This document shows positions 54,950-63,710 of a stretch of DNA of 64,000 bases, piece by piece. Made by a program: the position numbers and the translations under genes. How positions within the stretch are numbered: position 1 is the stretch's first letter; each line of letters opens with the position of its first letter. The DNA is from Candidatus Heimdallarchaeota archaeon B3_Heim (GTDB lineage Archaea > Asgardarchaeota > Heimdallarchaeia > Hodarchaeales > Hodarchaeaceae): assembly GCA_003144275.1 (NCBI GenBank), contig NJBF01000011.1:29042-93041 (forward strand), read 5' to 3'. Under the pieces are notes generated by a model. That model did not search any database and was not told the DNA's origin. It saw nothing but the letters and a program-made list of their open reading frames with translations.

Positions 54950-55042
54950 ATGTCCTACTTAACATCAGTAATATTGGAGCAGTATTTGTTTTGTCCTCGA
55001 TATTTTTATTTGTATAGGATAAGCGGAATACGGGGGAAATGA
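54950..55042 (+). CDS. Micro-ORF resembling the start of a Cas4-like nuclease (30 aa)
   Basis: The 30-residue frame carries SVILEQYLFCPRYFYLYR, like the Y-x-x-CPR-x-F-Y start of Cas4 and other PD-(D/E)XK nucleases of the RecB type. The rest of such a nuclease is not found downstream. It could be a relic, a microprotein, or chance. The ATG lies 13 bases after the stop at 54936, and the stop is 6 bases before the next gene, as in an operon. Confidence 0.3.
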   Translation: MSYLTSVILEQYLFCPRYFYLYRISGIRGK

Positions 55043-55048
55043 TTCTTA

Positions 55049-55915
55049 ATGGTTGAACTACTAGATCTTGTTGTTCAAGGCCTTAGTGATTTCATACATT
55101 GGTACACTGTAGGCGTTCAGGGAGAGGATCTTGTAGATTTTTTTGTTAAACAATTTTCTTATTACTTGTTGCTCCAAATCATTCTTTATTTTCTCCCCTT
55201 CTTACGAAGGATATTAGTTATTTTTTTTCTTCCCTTCCGATGGATTCATGTCTATCTTCATGTGTACACAGCTAAACAAATTTTAAAGGAAATTGAATCT
55301 CGTAAGGAGTTAGGAGAAAAAGAACCAGTTATTGATACAGGGAGTCTCCGTGCATCTTTAATTTCAGGTATAGATGTTTCAGACGAGAATCCTGGATTAC
55401 TTATGGGTTTTAATCGATTTGAATATGCAAGACGAGTAGCCTTCGCACCCAATAAACTTGCTTTTGCAATGTTGCTAGGCTATCTTATTGTGACCCCATT
55501 GATCTTTGCTGATACAGGTATTCTTTCATCTCAAGTGGGAGGAATGGTCCATTTGTACCTCTTTATCGGGATTTTTGGGGTATTAATGCCTAGTATTAAC
55601 GATTGGTATTTTATGATTCATGCTTTGATGATAAACCTCCAAATTAGACCATTTTGGTTTTACAACGCTATAATTGTGTATGTTGTTTTCACGTTTGATA
55701 CGCTTTGGAGAACACAGAATTTTTTTCTCTCCATTCTTTTGGGAACATTATGGTTTGTAGTATATGTTATTGGTTTATTTGTGGTAGGATATATCGCTCA
55801 AGGTGGGAAAGTAAAAAAACCAGTTTTTTTCTGGGTACCTACTGAAAAACCGATACAGAAATTCACAAAAAAGGCAGATATTGATTTCCTCTCTCTAGAA
55901 GACCTAGATTACTAA
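55049..55915 (+). CDS. Polytopic membrane protein of unknown function (288 aa)
   Basis: Hydrophobic helices are seen near residues 35-70, 130-155, 165-185, 205-225 and 230-255. Between the first two lies a cytoplasmic-type loop (KQILKEIESRKELGEKEP). HVYLHVYTAKQ and INDWYFMIHALMINLQIRP hold histidines near the membrane and could bind a metal, but no zinc-protease motif is present. A polar tail follows the last helix. No family was recognised. Confidence 0.65.
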   Translation: MVELLDLVVQGLSDFIHWYTVGVQGEDLVDFFVKQFSYYLLLQIILYFLPFLRRILVIFFLPFRWIHVYLHVYTAKQILKEIESRKELGEKEPVIDTGSLRASLISGIDVSDENPGLLMGFNRFEYARRVAFAPNKLAFAMLLGYLIVTPLIFADTGILSSQVGGMVHLYLFIGIFGVLMPSINDWYFMIHALMINLQIRPFWFYNAIIVYVVFTFDTLWRTQNFFLSILLGTLWFVVYVIGLFVVGYIAQGGKVKKPVFFWVPTEKPIQKFTKKADIDFLSLEDLDY

Positions 55916-55926
55916 GCTGGATTTAA

Positions 55927-56646
55927 CTATCCTAAATCCTTATCTCTATCCAAAAACAGTTCAATAGTGGTTGATCCAAGAAATTGATTGTATACATAGA
56001 AATCTAGTGAGGATCCATTACTAGATTTATGCAATACTGATTTTGTCATACAAAAAGGATCTATTAATCTATCTTTACTTGCTAATTCCTTTGAAGCATC
56101 GGAAAAAGCATGATGAGCAATGATGATAGGTAAGTTTCTTCTAATAGCGATTTTTCTAAGATCTAACATAAAATTAAAGATATTTCGTGTCCATTTTTTC
56201 TTAGATTCGCCAAAAAGCTCAATAAGTTGCATAGGTGAACCAAATATTGTGTCTAAAATTAGTAGGGAAATATCTGAATACTGTCCCTCAACAATTTTTT
56301 TAATTAGGATGATATTCTCTAAAAGAGAATTTGGGTGGAAAAAATTTACTTGATCCAGAAATTCTTCACAATTCAAAGTTCTTTTGAGATTCAGATATCG
56401 AATATTTCCTGAAAAATCCGAATAAATAACATTCGCATTCCGATCACTAATGAGTATTGAGTTAATTGCCTGTTGACAGAACCACGATTTCCCGACTCCC
56501 GATTCACCTAAAATCGAATGAATTTGTCCTGTACTAAGACCCCCTATAAGATTATCAATAATATCAATACCCATCGTGATTTTAATGGATTTTTCTAGCT
56601 CTTCATTTATTTCTTGAAGACTTTTAACTCTATCAATGGTTTCCAT
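55927..56646 (-). CDS. RecA/RadB-like ATPase
   Basis: This 239-residue protein has the RecA fold. The P-loop GESGVGKS is at residues 47-54, and MGIDIIDNLIGGLSTGQIHSI in front of it is typical of RadB/KaiC-type proteins. The Walker B strand is SLLILDT with D132, and LPIIIAHHA is the next core strand. There is no N-terminal DNA-binding domain. It is the last gene of a five-gene leftward cluster. Its start codon overlaps the stop of the gene before it by one base. It may act as a DNA-repair paralogue, or as a FlaH/KaiC-like regulator of a surface structure. Confidence 0.8.
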   Translation of the reverse strand: METIDRVKSLQEINEELEKSIKITMGIDIIDNLIGGLSTGQIHSILGESGVGKSWFCQQAINSILISDRNANVIYSDFSGNIRYLNLKRTLNCEEFLDQVNFFHPNSLLENIILIKKIVEGQYSDISLLILDTIFGSPMQLIELFGESKKKWTRNIFNFMLDLRKIAIRRNLPIIIAHHAFSDASKELASKDRLIDPFCMTKSVLHKSSNGSSLDFYVYNQFLGSTTIELFLDRDKDLG

Positions 56647-57098
56647 TATGAGTCAACTACAAAGCGTGTGCATTCGTTTGCTGGAAACAGATCTTTGGAA
56701 ACGATAACAATAACGACCATTGAAACTGCTAATTTTTTAAGGTATGTCCAATTTTCATGGTTGTTAGTACACAATGGCGGATAATTCACAATCAGCGAAG
56801 AAAATCCATTTTTCAAGTATGTTGAAAGCTCATTTGAACCAAGAACTTGCTTATAATCCTCAATTGACAATATTTCCATAAAAGAAAACTTATTTTCCAA
56901 GGATTTATACCGACGAAGTATATGGTAAAAATAAGGTAACGGAACTACTCGGAAATCAATCCATAATATTTTGGGAATCACCCATTCTTCGATTCTAGCA
57001 GTCATTAGAAGACTCACACACTTGTAATAATCCCCTATCAAGACATTTGGTTGAGTTAATGTCGTAGATTGTTGATGAGAATTCACTGGGTTCTTCAC
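56646..57098 (-). CDS. Unknown protein, possible degenerate RecA-fold partner (150 aa)
   Basis: The strand order resembles a RecA fold without its P-loop: ILWIDFRVVP, FSFMEILSIED, SSLIVNYPPL and MVVIVIVSKD. No nucleotide-binding motif is seen. It overlaps the RecA-like ATPase gene by one base and the gene before it by 4 bases, so a heterodimer with the ATPase is plausible. This is inference from pattern and position only. Confidence 0.5.
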   Translation of the reverse strand: MKNPVNSHQQSTTLTQPNVLIGDYYKCVSLLMTARIEEWVIPKILWIDFRVVPLPYFYHILRRYKSLENKFSFMEILSIEDYKQVLGSNELSTYLKNGFSSLIVNYPPLCTNNHENWTYLKKLAVSMVVIVIVSKDLFPANECTRFVVDS

Positions 57099-58153
57099 AT
57101 TTTTCCTAAGTCTGAATCTATGATTCGATCGTCTTTTTCAGAAAGTTCCTCCTGATAGACATAATAATATGGAATCCCAAACAGAATGAAAATCAGTACT
57201 GGAATCATTATAAATCCAGGAATGGGATGACTAACCGACTCTAAATTGTTATTTAATGTGTTAATTTCCTTCAGAAGGCCATAAGCTCTAATAGAAATAC
57301 TTATTGTAGAATAATCATCAGTAGAGGAAATTATCGGGATAATATAGAGATTAATATGCCAAATCTGGTTTTCAAGATCGACTTTATTGACTGTTGAATT
57401 TATTCTTACAACATTCCCATCTATGGCATGATTTCTTCCCGTTCCAAGTGCTATGTAATCAAATTGTCCACCTTTAATAGTAATTTCAAGAATTGATGAA
57501 AGATACAAATTATCAGGAATATCCACAGGAAGTAGACTTTTTGTAAGTATTTTTTTACCAAAAAATGATATTTGTGACGGTTGAAGAGCATATTGGAAGT
57601 TGCTAGACAAAATCATCAAAGATTGTTCACTAAGGGGTTGTACAAGATCAACTGCATGAACAGTTGCCGAAAATATTATGAAATTATATTCCACTTCGCG
57701 CCAAGATATGAGGGAGTCTAGATACATGGAAACAGAAACGGAGAGTATTTCTTGATATGAATAATTTAGCGGAATCATCAATGCCTGAGGTTGATCAAAC
57801 TGATAAACAAGACAATTCTTAAGGCCTTCTCTTTCATTACTTGAAAAAACGTGATCTGTGATAATATCATTAATTTTGATTGTAGTTAAGATAGTATCAA
57901 TTGGTTCTCCAAAATTTTGAATGGATAAATTTAGAAATAACTTATCCCATGGTCTAGACAAGACAATAAAACGATTAAAAGTTAATTCTGGCTTATCCAT
58001 TGTATAATTAAAGTTCAAATCATACGAACTAGATTTACTCTCTTGTTGCTGGAGTGTCTTGGCCAAATCTCCTTTACAAATTACTGTTATTCCCTGGATA
58101 ATAATTAATAAGATACCTAAAGTGATAATTTGTTTCTTATCTATCAGAAGCAT
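57095..58153 (-). CDS. Bitopic surface protein (352 aa)
   Basis: An N-terminal hydrophobic segment (residues 9-26, TLGILLIIIQGITVI) serves as signal or anchor. A beta-rich outer region of about 270 residues follows, with NLSIQNFGEPIDTI- and LEITIKGGQFDYIAL-type strands. A second membrane helix near residues 313-331 (GFIMIPVLIFILFGIPYYY) and an acidic cytoplasmic tail end the protein. No family was recognised. It is the third gene of the leftward cluster. Confidence 0.7.
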   Translation of the reverse strand: MLLIDKKQIITLGILLIIIQGITVICKGDLAKTLQQQESKSSSYDLNFNYTMDKPELTFNRFIVLSRPWDKLFLNLSIQNFGEPIDTILTTIKINDIITDHVFSSNEREGLKNCLVYQFDQPQALMIPLNYSYQEILSVSVSMYLDSLISWREVEYNFIIFSATVHAVDLVQPLSEQSLMILSSNFQYALQPSQISFFGKKILTKSLLPVDIPDNLYLSSILEITIKGGQFDYIALGTGRNHAIDGNVVRINSTVNKVDLENQIWHINLYIIPIISSTDDYSTISISIRAYGLLKEINTLNNNLESVSHPIPGFIMIPVLIFILFGIPYYYVYQEELSEKDDRIIDSDLGKM

Positions 58154-58156
58154 TCT

Positions 58157-58723
58157 TCAATAACTCCAAAATAATGAAAGGAACATTCTTGCACAATTTA
58201 AGGAAAAAATGAATAACCCCAGATAACCCAAATTCTTATTTACTCTTGGATCATTGAACGGGATTCGAGCAATACGTATTCGTTTTGTATTTCGGGGGAG
58301 GGTCCAATGAAACTTGTAATGCTTAACAGGATGATTACTAAAGACAGATCGTTTTCCTAAAGGTAATCCCCCGGGATTTAATGAATCTATTAATAAATGT
58401 GAAAGCCAACTTATTGTAAATAATATTATTACAACTTCTAAAATTGTTACATTAGATTTCTGTCCAAGATAAAGGAAGGGAAGGAAATAGAAAACTGTCC
58501 AAGGAGAGTGTGTAAGAGGATGTCTATTCCTTGTTAATAAAACACCCTCATTTTCATATTGAACATTAACATATCGATCTATGATATTCGGAACCAAACT
58601 GAACAAACTGGTAATCGTTGATAGTACCATAATTATCCAAGAGGAGAACATCTCCTCTACTATCAACATCCCATATAAATTTGTAAATCCGAGCGAGAAT
58701 AGATAATGAGTAATATTTTTCAT
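58157..58723 (-). CDS. YdjM-like membrane-bound metal-dependent hydrolase
   Basis: The 188-residue protein has four or more membrane helices. It resembles the DUF457/YdjM family, which has metal-binding His and Asp residues at the membrane surface. NRHPLTHSPW is the HR-x-x-THS motif. SWLSHLLIDSLNPGGLPL is the second motif with H, D and G. The first acidic motif of the family is weaker (VPNIIDRYV). These proteins are often linked to lipid or envelope work. It lies 5 bases from the giant surface-protein gene and 3 bases from the next one. Confidence 0.75.
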   Translation of the reverse strand: MKNITHYLFSLGFTNLYGMLIVEEMFSSWIIMVLSTITSLFSLVPNIIDRYVNVQYENEGVLLTRNRHPLTHSPWTVFYFLPFLYLGQKSNVTILEVVIILFTISWLSHLLIDSLNPGGLPLGKRSVFSNHPVKHYKFHWTLPRNTKRIRIARIPFNDPRVNKNLGYLGLFIFSLNCARMFLSLFWSY

Positions 58724-58728
58724 TTAAT

Positions 58729-61700
58729 TCACGGTTCCCTTTTTCGAAGAACTGTATTACCGAGAGCGACAAGACTAGCAAAAAGTCCTCCTCCGATACC
58801 TATTTCGATCAAGTCATTTATACCTGTATCCAAATTAACCTCTTTTCGAGTACTTGTCTGAGAAGTTAGATCCGGTGGGTCTGTTGTATCTATTGTTCCA
58901 GAAGTAGTAGTAGTGGTTTGATCAATCGGACTCTGGACGTATAAATTCGTTAAAAATTCCGTTGTTTCTTGATTTATATCATCTATTACTGATAATTGAA
59001 GAACATAGGAGCCTTGAGTTAAAAAGAAATCAACGGATACGTACGAATTATTTATCTGAGTGAATGGAAATTCGACACCATTAATGTACAGAAAAGCTTC
59101 TATTCCATCAAAATCATCAAATACTTGGACGTTTAATCGATAGAGGATCCCAGTGGATGTGTTATCAAGGATTACTAGGGATGATGCTCCTATCTTTGGA
59201 GGAGAATCCGTTGAGTTAAAAAACCCAAAAAACTGACTTGAATGTCCATAAATATCGAATACAGTTAGATTATAATTCCAAACATTCGGAGTTAACCACG
59301 GAGAAGTGAATTGCCAGATTTGATAGCTTCCTGTTGTTGATTCATAAATTAAAGTTCCATCAGCAATGAAAACTTGAGACCCACTTTCGATTGCTAGAAA
59401 GGGATTATCAGTAGAAAGTGATGCATTTACCTTCTCAACTCGAATTTCAAGATTAAACCCATTTCTTTCGAATTCTGATTCCACTACAATGATATGGGGG
59501 GCATACCACAGAATTTCAAAATCTCTGCTAGCAGAAGGCTTGTCATCCCATGGATACCATATGTCTAACCTAAGAGTGTAATTTTGTGGGTTGCAGTAAA
59601 CTTGTGTGTACCATTGATCACCAAAATAATTACTTAAACTGTAATTCATACCATCAAGCGTTACCTGGACAAGATTAAGGTCAAGAGTTTGTGAATCGAT
59701 CGTTGTTCTTAATTCATAATAAGTCGATTCCCATGAAACGGACAGAGAATTGATAGTTGGCTGTGGTGGATACCAACTTTCAAGAAATAGTCTAAAATCG
59801 TACTTATTTTCAGCTGTGTGGGCATACAAAGAGATTTCCCATTGGCCAGGGGAAGGAAACTGAAATTGAATTCGATAATCCCGCTGAAACGCATCCCATT
59901 CCAACACCCCAAAATGGCTCCCATTCAAATATATTCCGACTTGTTCGAAATATGGATTTGATAATATCTCTGTACTTAGGAGATAGTTTCCAGCAGAGTC
60001 AATTTCTGTGAGATACGAATTAGTTAAAAGATCAACTTTTTCTACCACAGAAAAATTTACTTGCGCTGATATAAAGTTCCCAGCAGAGTCAAATGAATAA
60101 GCATTGAGTGAATAACTGCCAATGGGTAAATACAGTACTAATGATGTAGTATATGTCTGATTAGTATTATTTACTTCTGGAATACAATATAGGATTGTTT
60201 GACCATCTGAATTGATGGATAAAGGTATTTTTTCAATATAGGTGTAATTATAGGGGGAAAAAATCGTTAGAGAAGGAGCAATTGTATCAATATTGAAAAT
60301 TGAGGTTTTAATGACAAAATTCTCAGCAGTATCTCTAACCTGAATAGTAACGTTGTGATTTCCTTCAGATAAGTCAGTTAAAACGAAACCTGAGCTTCCA
60401 ACGATTGAAGTATCATCTAAAAAAATAAATACAGTTTCTTCATCGGTTAAAAATGAAAGTGAAATAGAATTCGTTTTGTATGACTCATTCTTTGGACTTA
60501 TAATTACTAATGAAGGCGCAGTTGAATCAATCCTGAATGATGAAGAAGCATAAGATAACGCCCCATAGGAATTTTCACCATAAACATGACAAGTATATAA
60601 CCCCTCAGGTAAGTCACGATATGCAGTATCCGTCCACGAGCTATTCGTTTGATCAAGAGGTTCAATAAAGTACCAATAACTCACAGCATCTCCTCGGAAA
60701 GATAGCTCTAATATAGATCCATGAATAGAGTTGTTGACAGGTGAAAGAATTTCTATCGTAGAAGGTAAAGAATGAATTACAATTGAAAATTGAGGACTAA
60801 ATGAGGTATTGAAATAATCTTCGAATTGTAAAGGCACTTTTACAGAAACTGTATAGATTCCAGGCTGATCAAATGAAATTATGAAATCGAAGATACCTGC
60901 ACCATTTGTAGAATCAACCCCATTCTCCATCCCACCCATCAGTAGAATCGTATCTACTCCCATGATAGGACCCGAAACTTCTCCTATAACATTACCATCA
61001 ATATGAATTGACATATTCACAAAAGCTTCTCCAGGAATGCTTACAGAAATAATTAGGTCTTCAAAAATTGTTACTTGATAATGAAGAATCCGATAATAGA
61101 CGTATGTATCATTACTAATTATGGAAATTTCTTTTACTCCTCTGTTATTGAAGCTATATGAGTATGAATGTTTTCCTGCTGGTGACCAGTCTCTCCATAA
61201 TTGACCCCCCATCCAAATCTGATAAACTTCCGTACAGTTAACTGTAAATAAATAATTATCATTTACATTTCCATAATCACCACCGATTACTTCAATGTCA
61301 GCAGTACTGTACATGAATGTATGATCATATTTAGTATTCGTACCATTGAGATTTGAAGCTCGTAAAGATAATCCACCTTTGTAATAAGGTGTTGTCCAAT
61401 TATAATTTCCTAGTCCAGAAGCATTCAATGCGATTACGGCGATAAAATTCCAGGTACTCTCTCCATCCCGTTGCCAATAAAGGGAAATATCTTCATTCAA
61501 CCCACCTTCTAGTTCTATCATTGTCCAGTGATTTGAGAGGATGGATCCTTGAATCATAACTGAAAGAGGAGGACGAATCGTGATAGAAAAAATTGCTGGA
61601 CTAATTGACTGTAAATAAAAAGCTCCTACATTCCCTTGATAGCTGCATTGTAAGATATGTACTCCTATTTGGGATGATACTGTCACAGAATAGTCAAAGA

Positions 61701-63543
61701 AAAATAGTCCTTCTACATCAGAGGTGACAAAACCCAAAAATTCTCCAGTCGTCGTATCAGTAAAGTGGATTGCTTCATTGATTACAGCTTTTCCACCTTC
61801 GTCAAGCAAATACCCCCAAAGACGGCATGATTGCCCATTAATCACTTCTGTTGAATTTTGATTCAGAGAACTAAAATGGGGAACCGAAAACACAGTTAAT
61901 TTTAATGTAGTAGCTCCTTCATCATAATTTTCGGAATTATAGAAATGGACAAGGAGGTAAATATCACCTAAGGAGTGATCATTACAGATGTGATAATTAA
62001 AAATAAGTCCTGATACGCAGCTCTGAGTATCAATAATAGTAGAATTACTGTACTCCAATGAGACTAACCCCTCATTAATTGTTACACCTCCCGAGTGAAC
62101 TGTCACTTGAATCTGAGTATCTGTGTTTCGATTAATCCCTCCGCTTTCATAAGTCAAATCAAACTCAATTAACCCCTTAATAGATACTAGAATTATACTT
62201 GAGACTGCGAGAATATTTGGTGTTACATCAAATACTCGGAGTGAAAATTCATGGTTTCCGATGCTGATTCCTTCTGGAAGAGGATAATTAAAGGCCACAT
62301 ATCCATCTGAGTTAGTAAATTTATTCATCAATGAAATATTCCCATCAGTTAAATCTCTGAATTCTACTTGACACGTAACGGGAACAGTATGTATATCTTC
62401 TAATGTGATGTAGGCTTCGAGATGAATTGTTTCATTTTGCCTATAATCTGAAGAATTCAAATAATATTGGATCCGAGCACGATCCTGTATTGTAATAGTT
62501 GATGAGACATTAGCATATAACTCGTACTGGTCATTTTTTAGCTCCGTGTAAATCGTTAGTTCACCCAAGGGAATTGAACTTTTAGGTGAAAACACTATTT
62601 GATTATTTCGACGATAAATCACTTTTTCTGTAAGAATCATTGGTTGTGAGCCAAGTAAATAGTATATTGAGAGCAATAATCCATTTGGATTATCTCCAAG
62701 AATTGTGGTATTGATAAAGACTGATTCTTCGGTCCGTTGAAGTTTTGTCGTATTAATAGTCTGGTAAAGCCAAAATCCCGAGCTCAAGACCGTTACATTG
62801 ACAGGGTTTGATGTACAGGGAGATGTTTGGCTTTGAGAGCTACCAGTATAGCTCGCATAAAACTGTGATTTTCCGACAACAGAAAACACAGGAATATTAT
62901 AATCAAACTCAAGCGTCAAAATTGCAGGATCAGTCCCTGGATAATAGTTTTCTAATGGACCATAGGTATAAATTACTGGAGCTCCAGTTAAATTAACATT
63001 AATTACAGTGATATACCCTCCTTGGAACCACCACCTATAATGAATAAATAAATTAAGAGTAAAATGGAGTGAAGCATTCCTATAAACGGTCGTTGAGTTC
63101 ACAACTAGTTGTAAAGATGTTGAACGAGTGCTGCCAGGACTAATCTCTTCAAATCGAACATTGCACGATCCATCAGAGGAAAGATATCCCAAAAAACCAA
63201 GATATTCAGCGAGGAATAAATGCTCTCCAGATTGAATTGGCGATGGTACAATCCAGTCAACTTCCGCTGTACCATTGGTAATCATTGTCTCAATAAATTC
63301 CCCGGTAAAAATATCTGTTAATCGTATTTGTCCAAAAGGTACAGAGTCAAAACCTGCGTACGTCCAAATAGAAAAGCGAATCACATCACCTGAACCCACA
63401 ACCCCTTTATCAGCTAGAACTGTTGTCGAAGTCTCTTGATCAGTAGCACTAACCTGGTTAACTCCTATATTTACTAAGACAAACAATCCGAGGACGAAAA
63501 TTAGAATCAAAGTATTTTGTATTTTTCTCTTTTTTTTCCACAA
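58729..63543 (-). CDS. Giant surface protein with Ig-like repeats (1604 aa)
   Basis: A signal peptide occupies residues 1-33 (KKKRK, then LILIFVLGLFVLVNIGV, ending in VSA). The mature part is a long row of beta-sandwich units. Three adjacent ones start with EILSPVNNS (about 929), VIISPKNES (about 1012) and TIFSPYNYT (about 1094) and end in A-x-N or SAGN. A threonine-rich stalk with TTTTSG near the C-terminus leads to a membrane helix (about 1575-1597) and RKREP. The protein probably spans the S-layer as an adhesin or scaffold and has many N-glycosylation sequons. It heads a five-gene cluster with minimal gaps. Confidence 0.9.
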   Translation of the reverse strand: MWKKKRKIQNTLILIFVLGLFVLVNIGVNQVSATDQETSTTVLADKGVVGSGDVIRFSIWTYAGFDSVPFGQIRLTDIFTGEFIETMITNGTAEVDWIVPSPIQSGEHLFLAEYLGFLGYLSSDGSCNVRFEEISPGSTRSTSLQLVVNSTTVYRNASLHFTLNLFIHYRWWFQGGYITVINVNLTGAPVIYTYGPLENYYPGTDPAILTLEFDYNIPVFSVVGKSQFYASYTGSSQSQTSPCTSNPVNVTVLSSGFWLYQTINTTKLQRTEESVFINTTILGDNPNGLLLSIYYLLGSQPMILTEKVIYRRNNQIVFSPKSSIPLGELTIYTELKNDQYELYANVSSTITIQDRARIQYYLNSSDYRQNETIHLEAYITLEDIHTVPVTCQVEFRDLTDGNISLMNKFTNSDGYVAFNYPLPEGISIGNHEFSLRVFDVTPNILAVSSIILVSIKGLIEFDLTYESGGINRNTDTQIQVTVHSGGVTINEGLVSLEYSNSTIIDTQSCVSGLIFNYHICNDHSLGDIYLLVHFYNSENYDEGATTLKLTVFSVPHFSSLNQNSTEVINGQSCRLWGYLLDEGGKAVINEAIHFTDTTTGEFLGFVTSDVEGLFFFDYSVTVSSQIGVHILQCSYQGNVGAFYLQSISPAIFSITIRPPLSVMIQGSILSNHWTMIELEGGLNEDISLYWQRDGESTWNFIAVIALNASGLGNYNWTTPYYKGGLSLRASNLNGTNTKYDHTFMYSTADIEVIGGDYGNVNDNYLFTVNCTEVYQIWMGGQLWRDWSPAGKHSYSYSFNNRGVKEISIISNDTYVYYRILHYQVTIFEDLIISVSIPGEAFVNMSIHIDGNVIGEVSGPIMGVDTILLMGGMENGVDSTNGAGIFDFIISFDQPGIYTVSVKVPLQFEDYFNTSFSPQFSIVIHSLPSTIEILSPVNNSIHGSILELSFRGDAVSYWYFIEPLDQTNSSWTDTAYRDLPEGLYTCHVYGENSYGALSYASSSFRIDSTAPSLVIISPKNESYKTNSISLSFLTDEETVFIFLDDTSIVGSSGFVLTDLSEGNHNVTIQVRDTAENFVIKTSIFNIDTIAPSLTIFSPYNYTYIEKIPLSINSDGQTILYCIPEVNNTNQTYTTSLVLYLPIGSYSLNAYSFDSAGNFISAQVNFSVVEKVDLLTNSYLTEIDSAGNYLLSTEILSNPYFEQVGIYLNGSHFGVLEWDAFQRDYRIQFQFPSPGQWEISLYAHTAENKYDFRLFLESWYPPQPTINSLSVSWESTYYELRTTIDSQTLDLNLVQVTLDGMNYSLSNYFGDQWYTQVYCNPQNYTLRLDIWYPWDDKPSASRDFEILWYAPHIIVVESEFERNGFNLEIRVEKVNASLSTDNPFLAIESGSQVFIADGTLIYESTTGSYQIWQFTSPWLTPNVWNYNLTVFDIYGHSSQFFGFFNSTDSPPKIGASSLVILDNTSTGILYRLNVQVFDDFDGIEAFLYINGVEFPFTQINNSYVSVDFFLTQGSYVLQLSVIDDINQETTEFLTNLYVQSPIDQTTTTTSGTIDTTDPPDLTSQTSTRKEVNLDTGINDLIEIGIGGGLFASLVALGNTVLRKREP

Positions 63544-63551
63544 ACTAGAGA

Positions 63552-63605
63552 CCCTCAGTAATGAGGGGCTTCTTCATCTTTTATATTCGAAATTACTATT
63601 TATAA
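63552..63605 (-). promoter_or_regulatory. Promoter and leader hairpin of the giant surface protein
   Basis: On the minus strand an ACTTATAAATAG TATA-like box lies around 63605-63594. Between it and the ATG at 63543 there is a perfect 6-base-pair hairpin, CCCTCA at 63552-63557 and TGAGGG at 63562-63567 with a GTAA loop, 9 bases before the start codon. The hairpin may block the ribosome or bind a regulator. Confidence 0.35.
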
Positions 63606-63710
63606 GTGGTTTATAAAAAAACGATTCCTCGAATGATGAGTAAGTCACCATCGGGGAGTAATGACGGAGCTGACCCATAAGCATTTAACTTCTGAGCCAA
63701 ATGTTTTTCT

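Noticed and set aside
63543..63710. Hairpin as the end of an IS200/IS605 element
   Set aside because: The transposase next to it looks DDE-type, and no Y1 or TnpB gene is present. The hairpin fits a leader of the surface-protein gene better.
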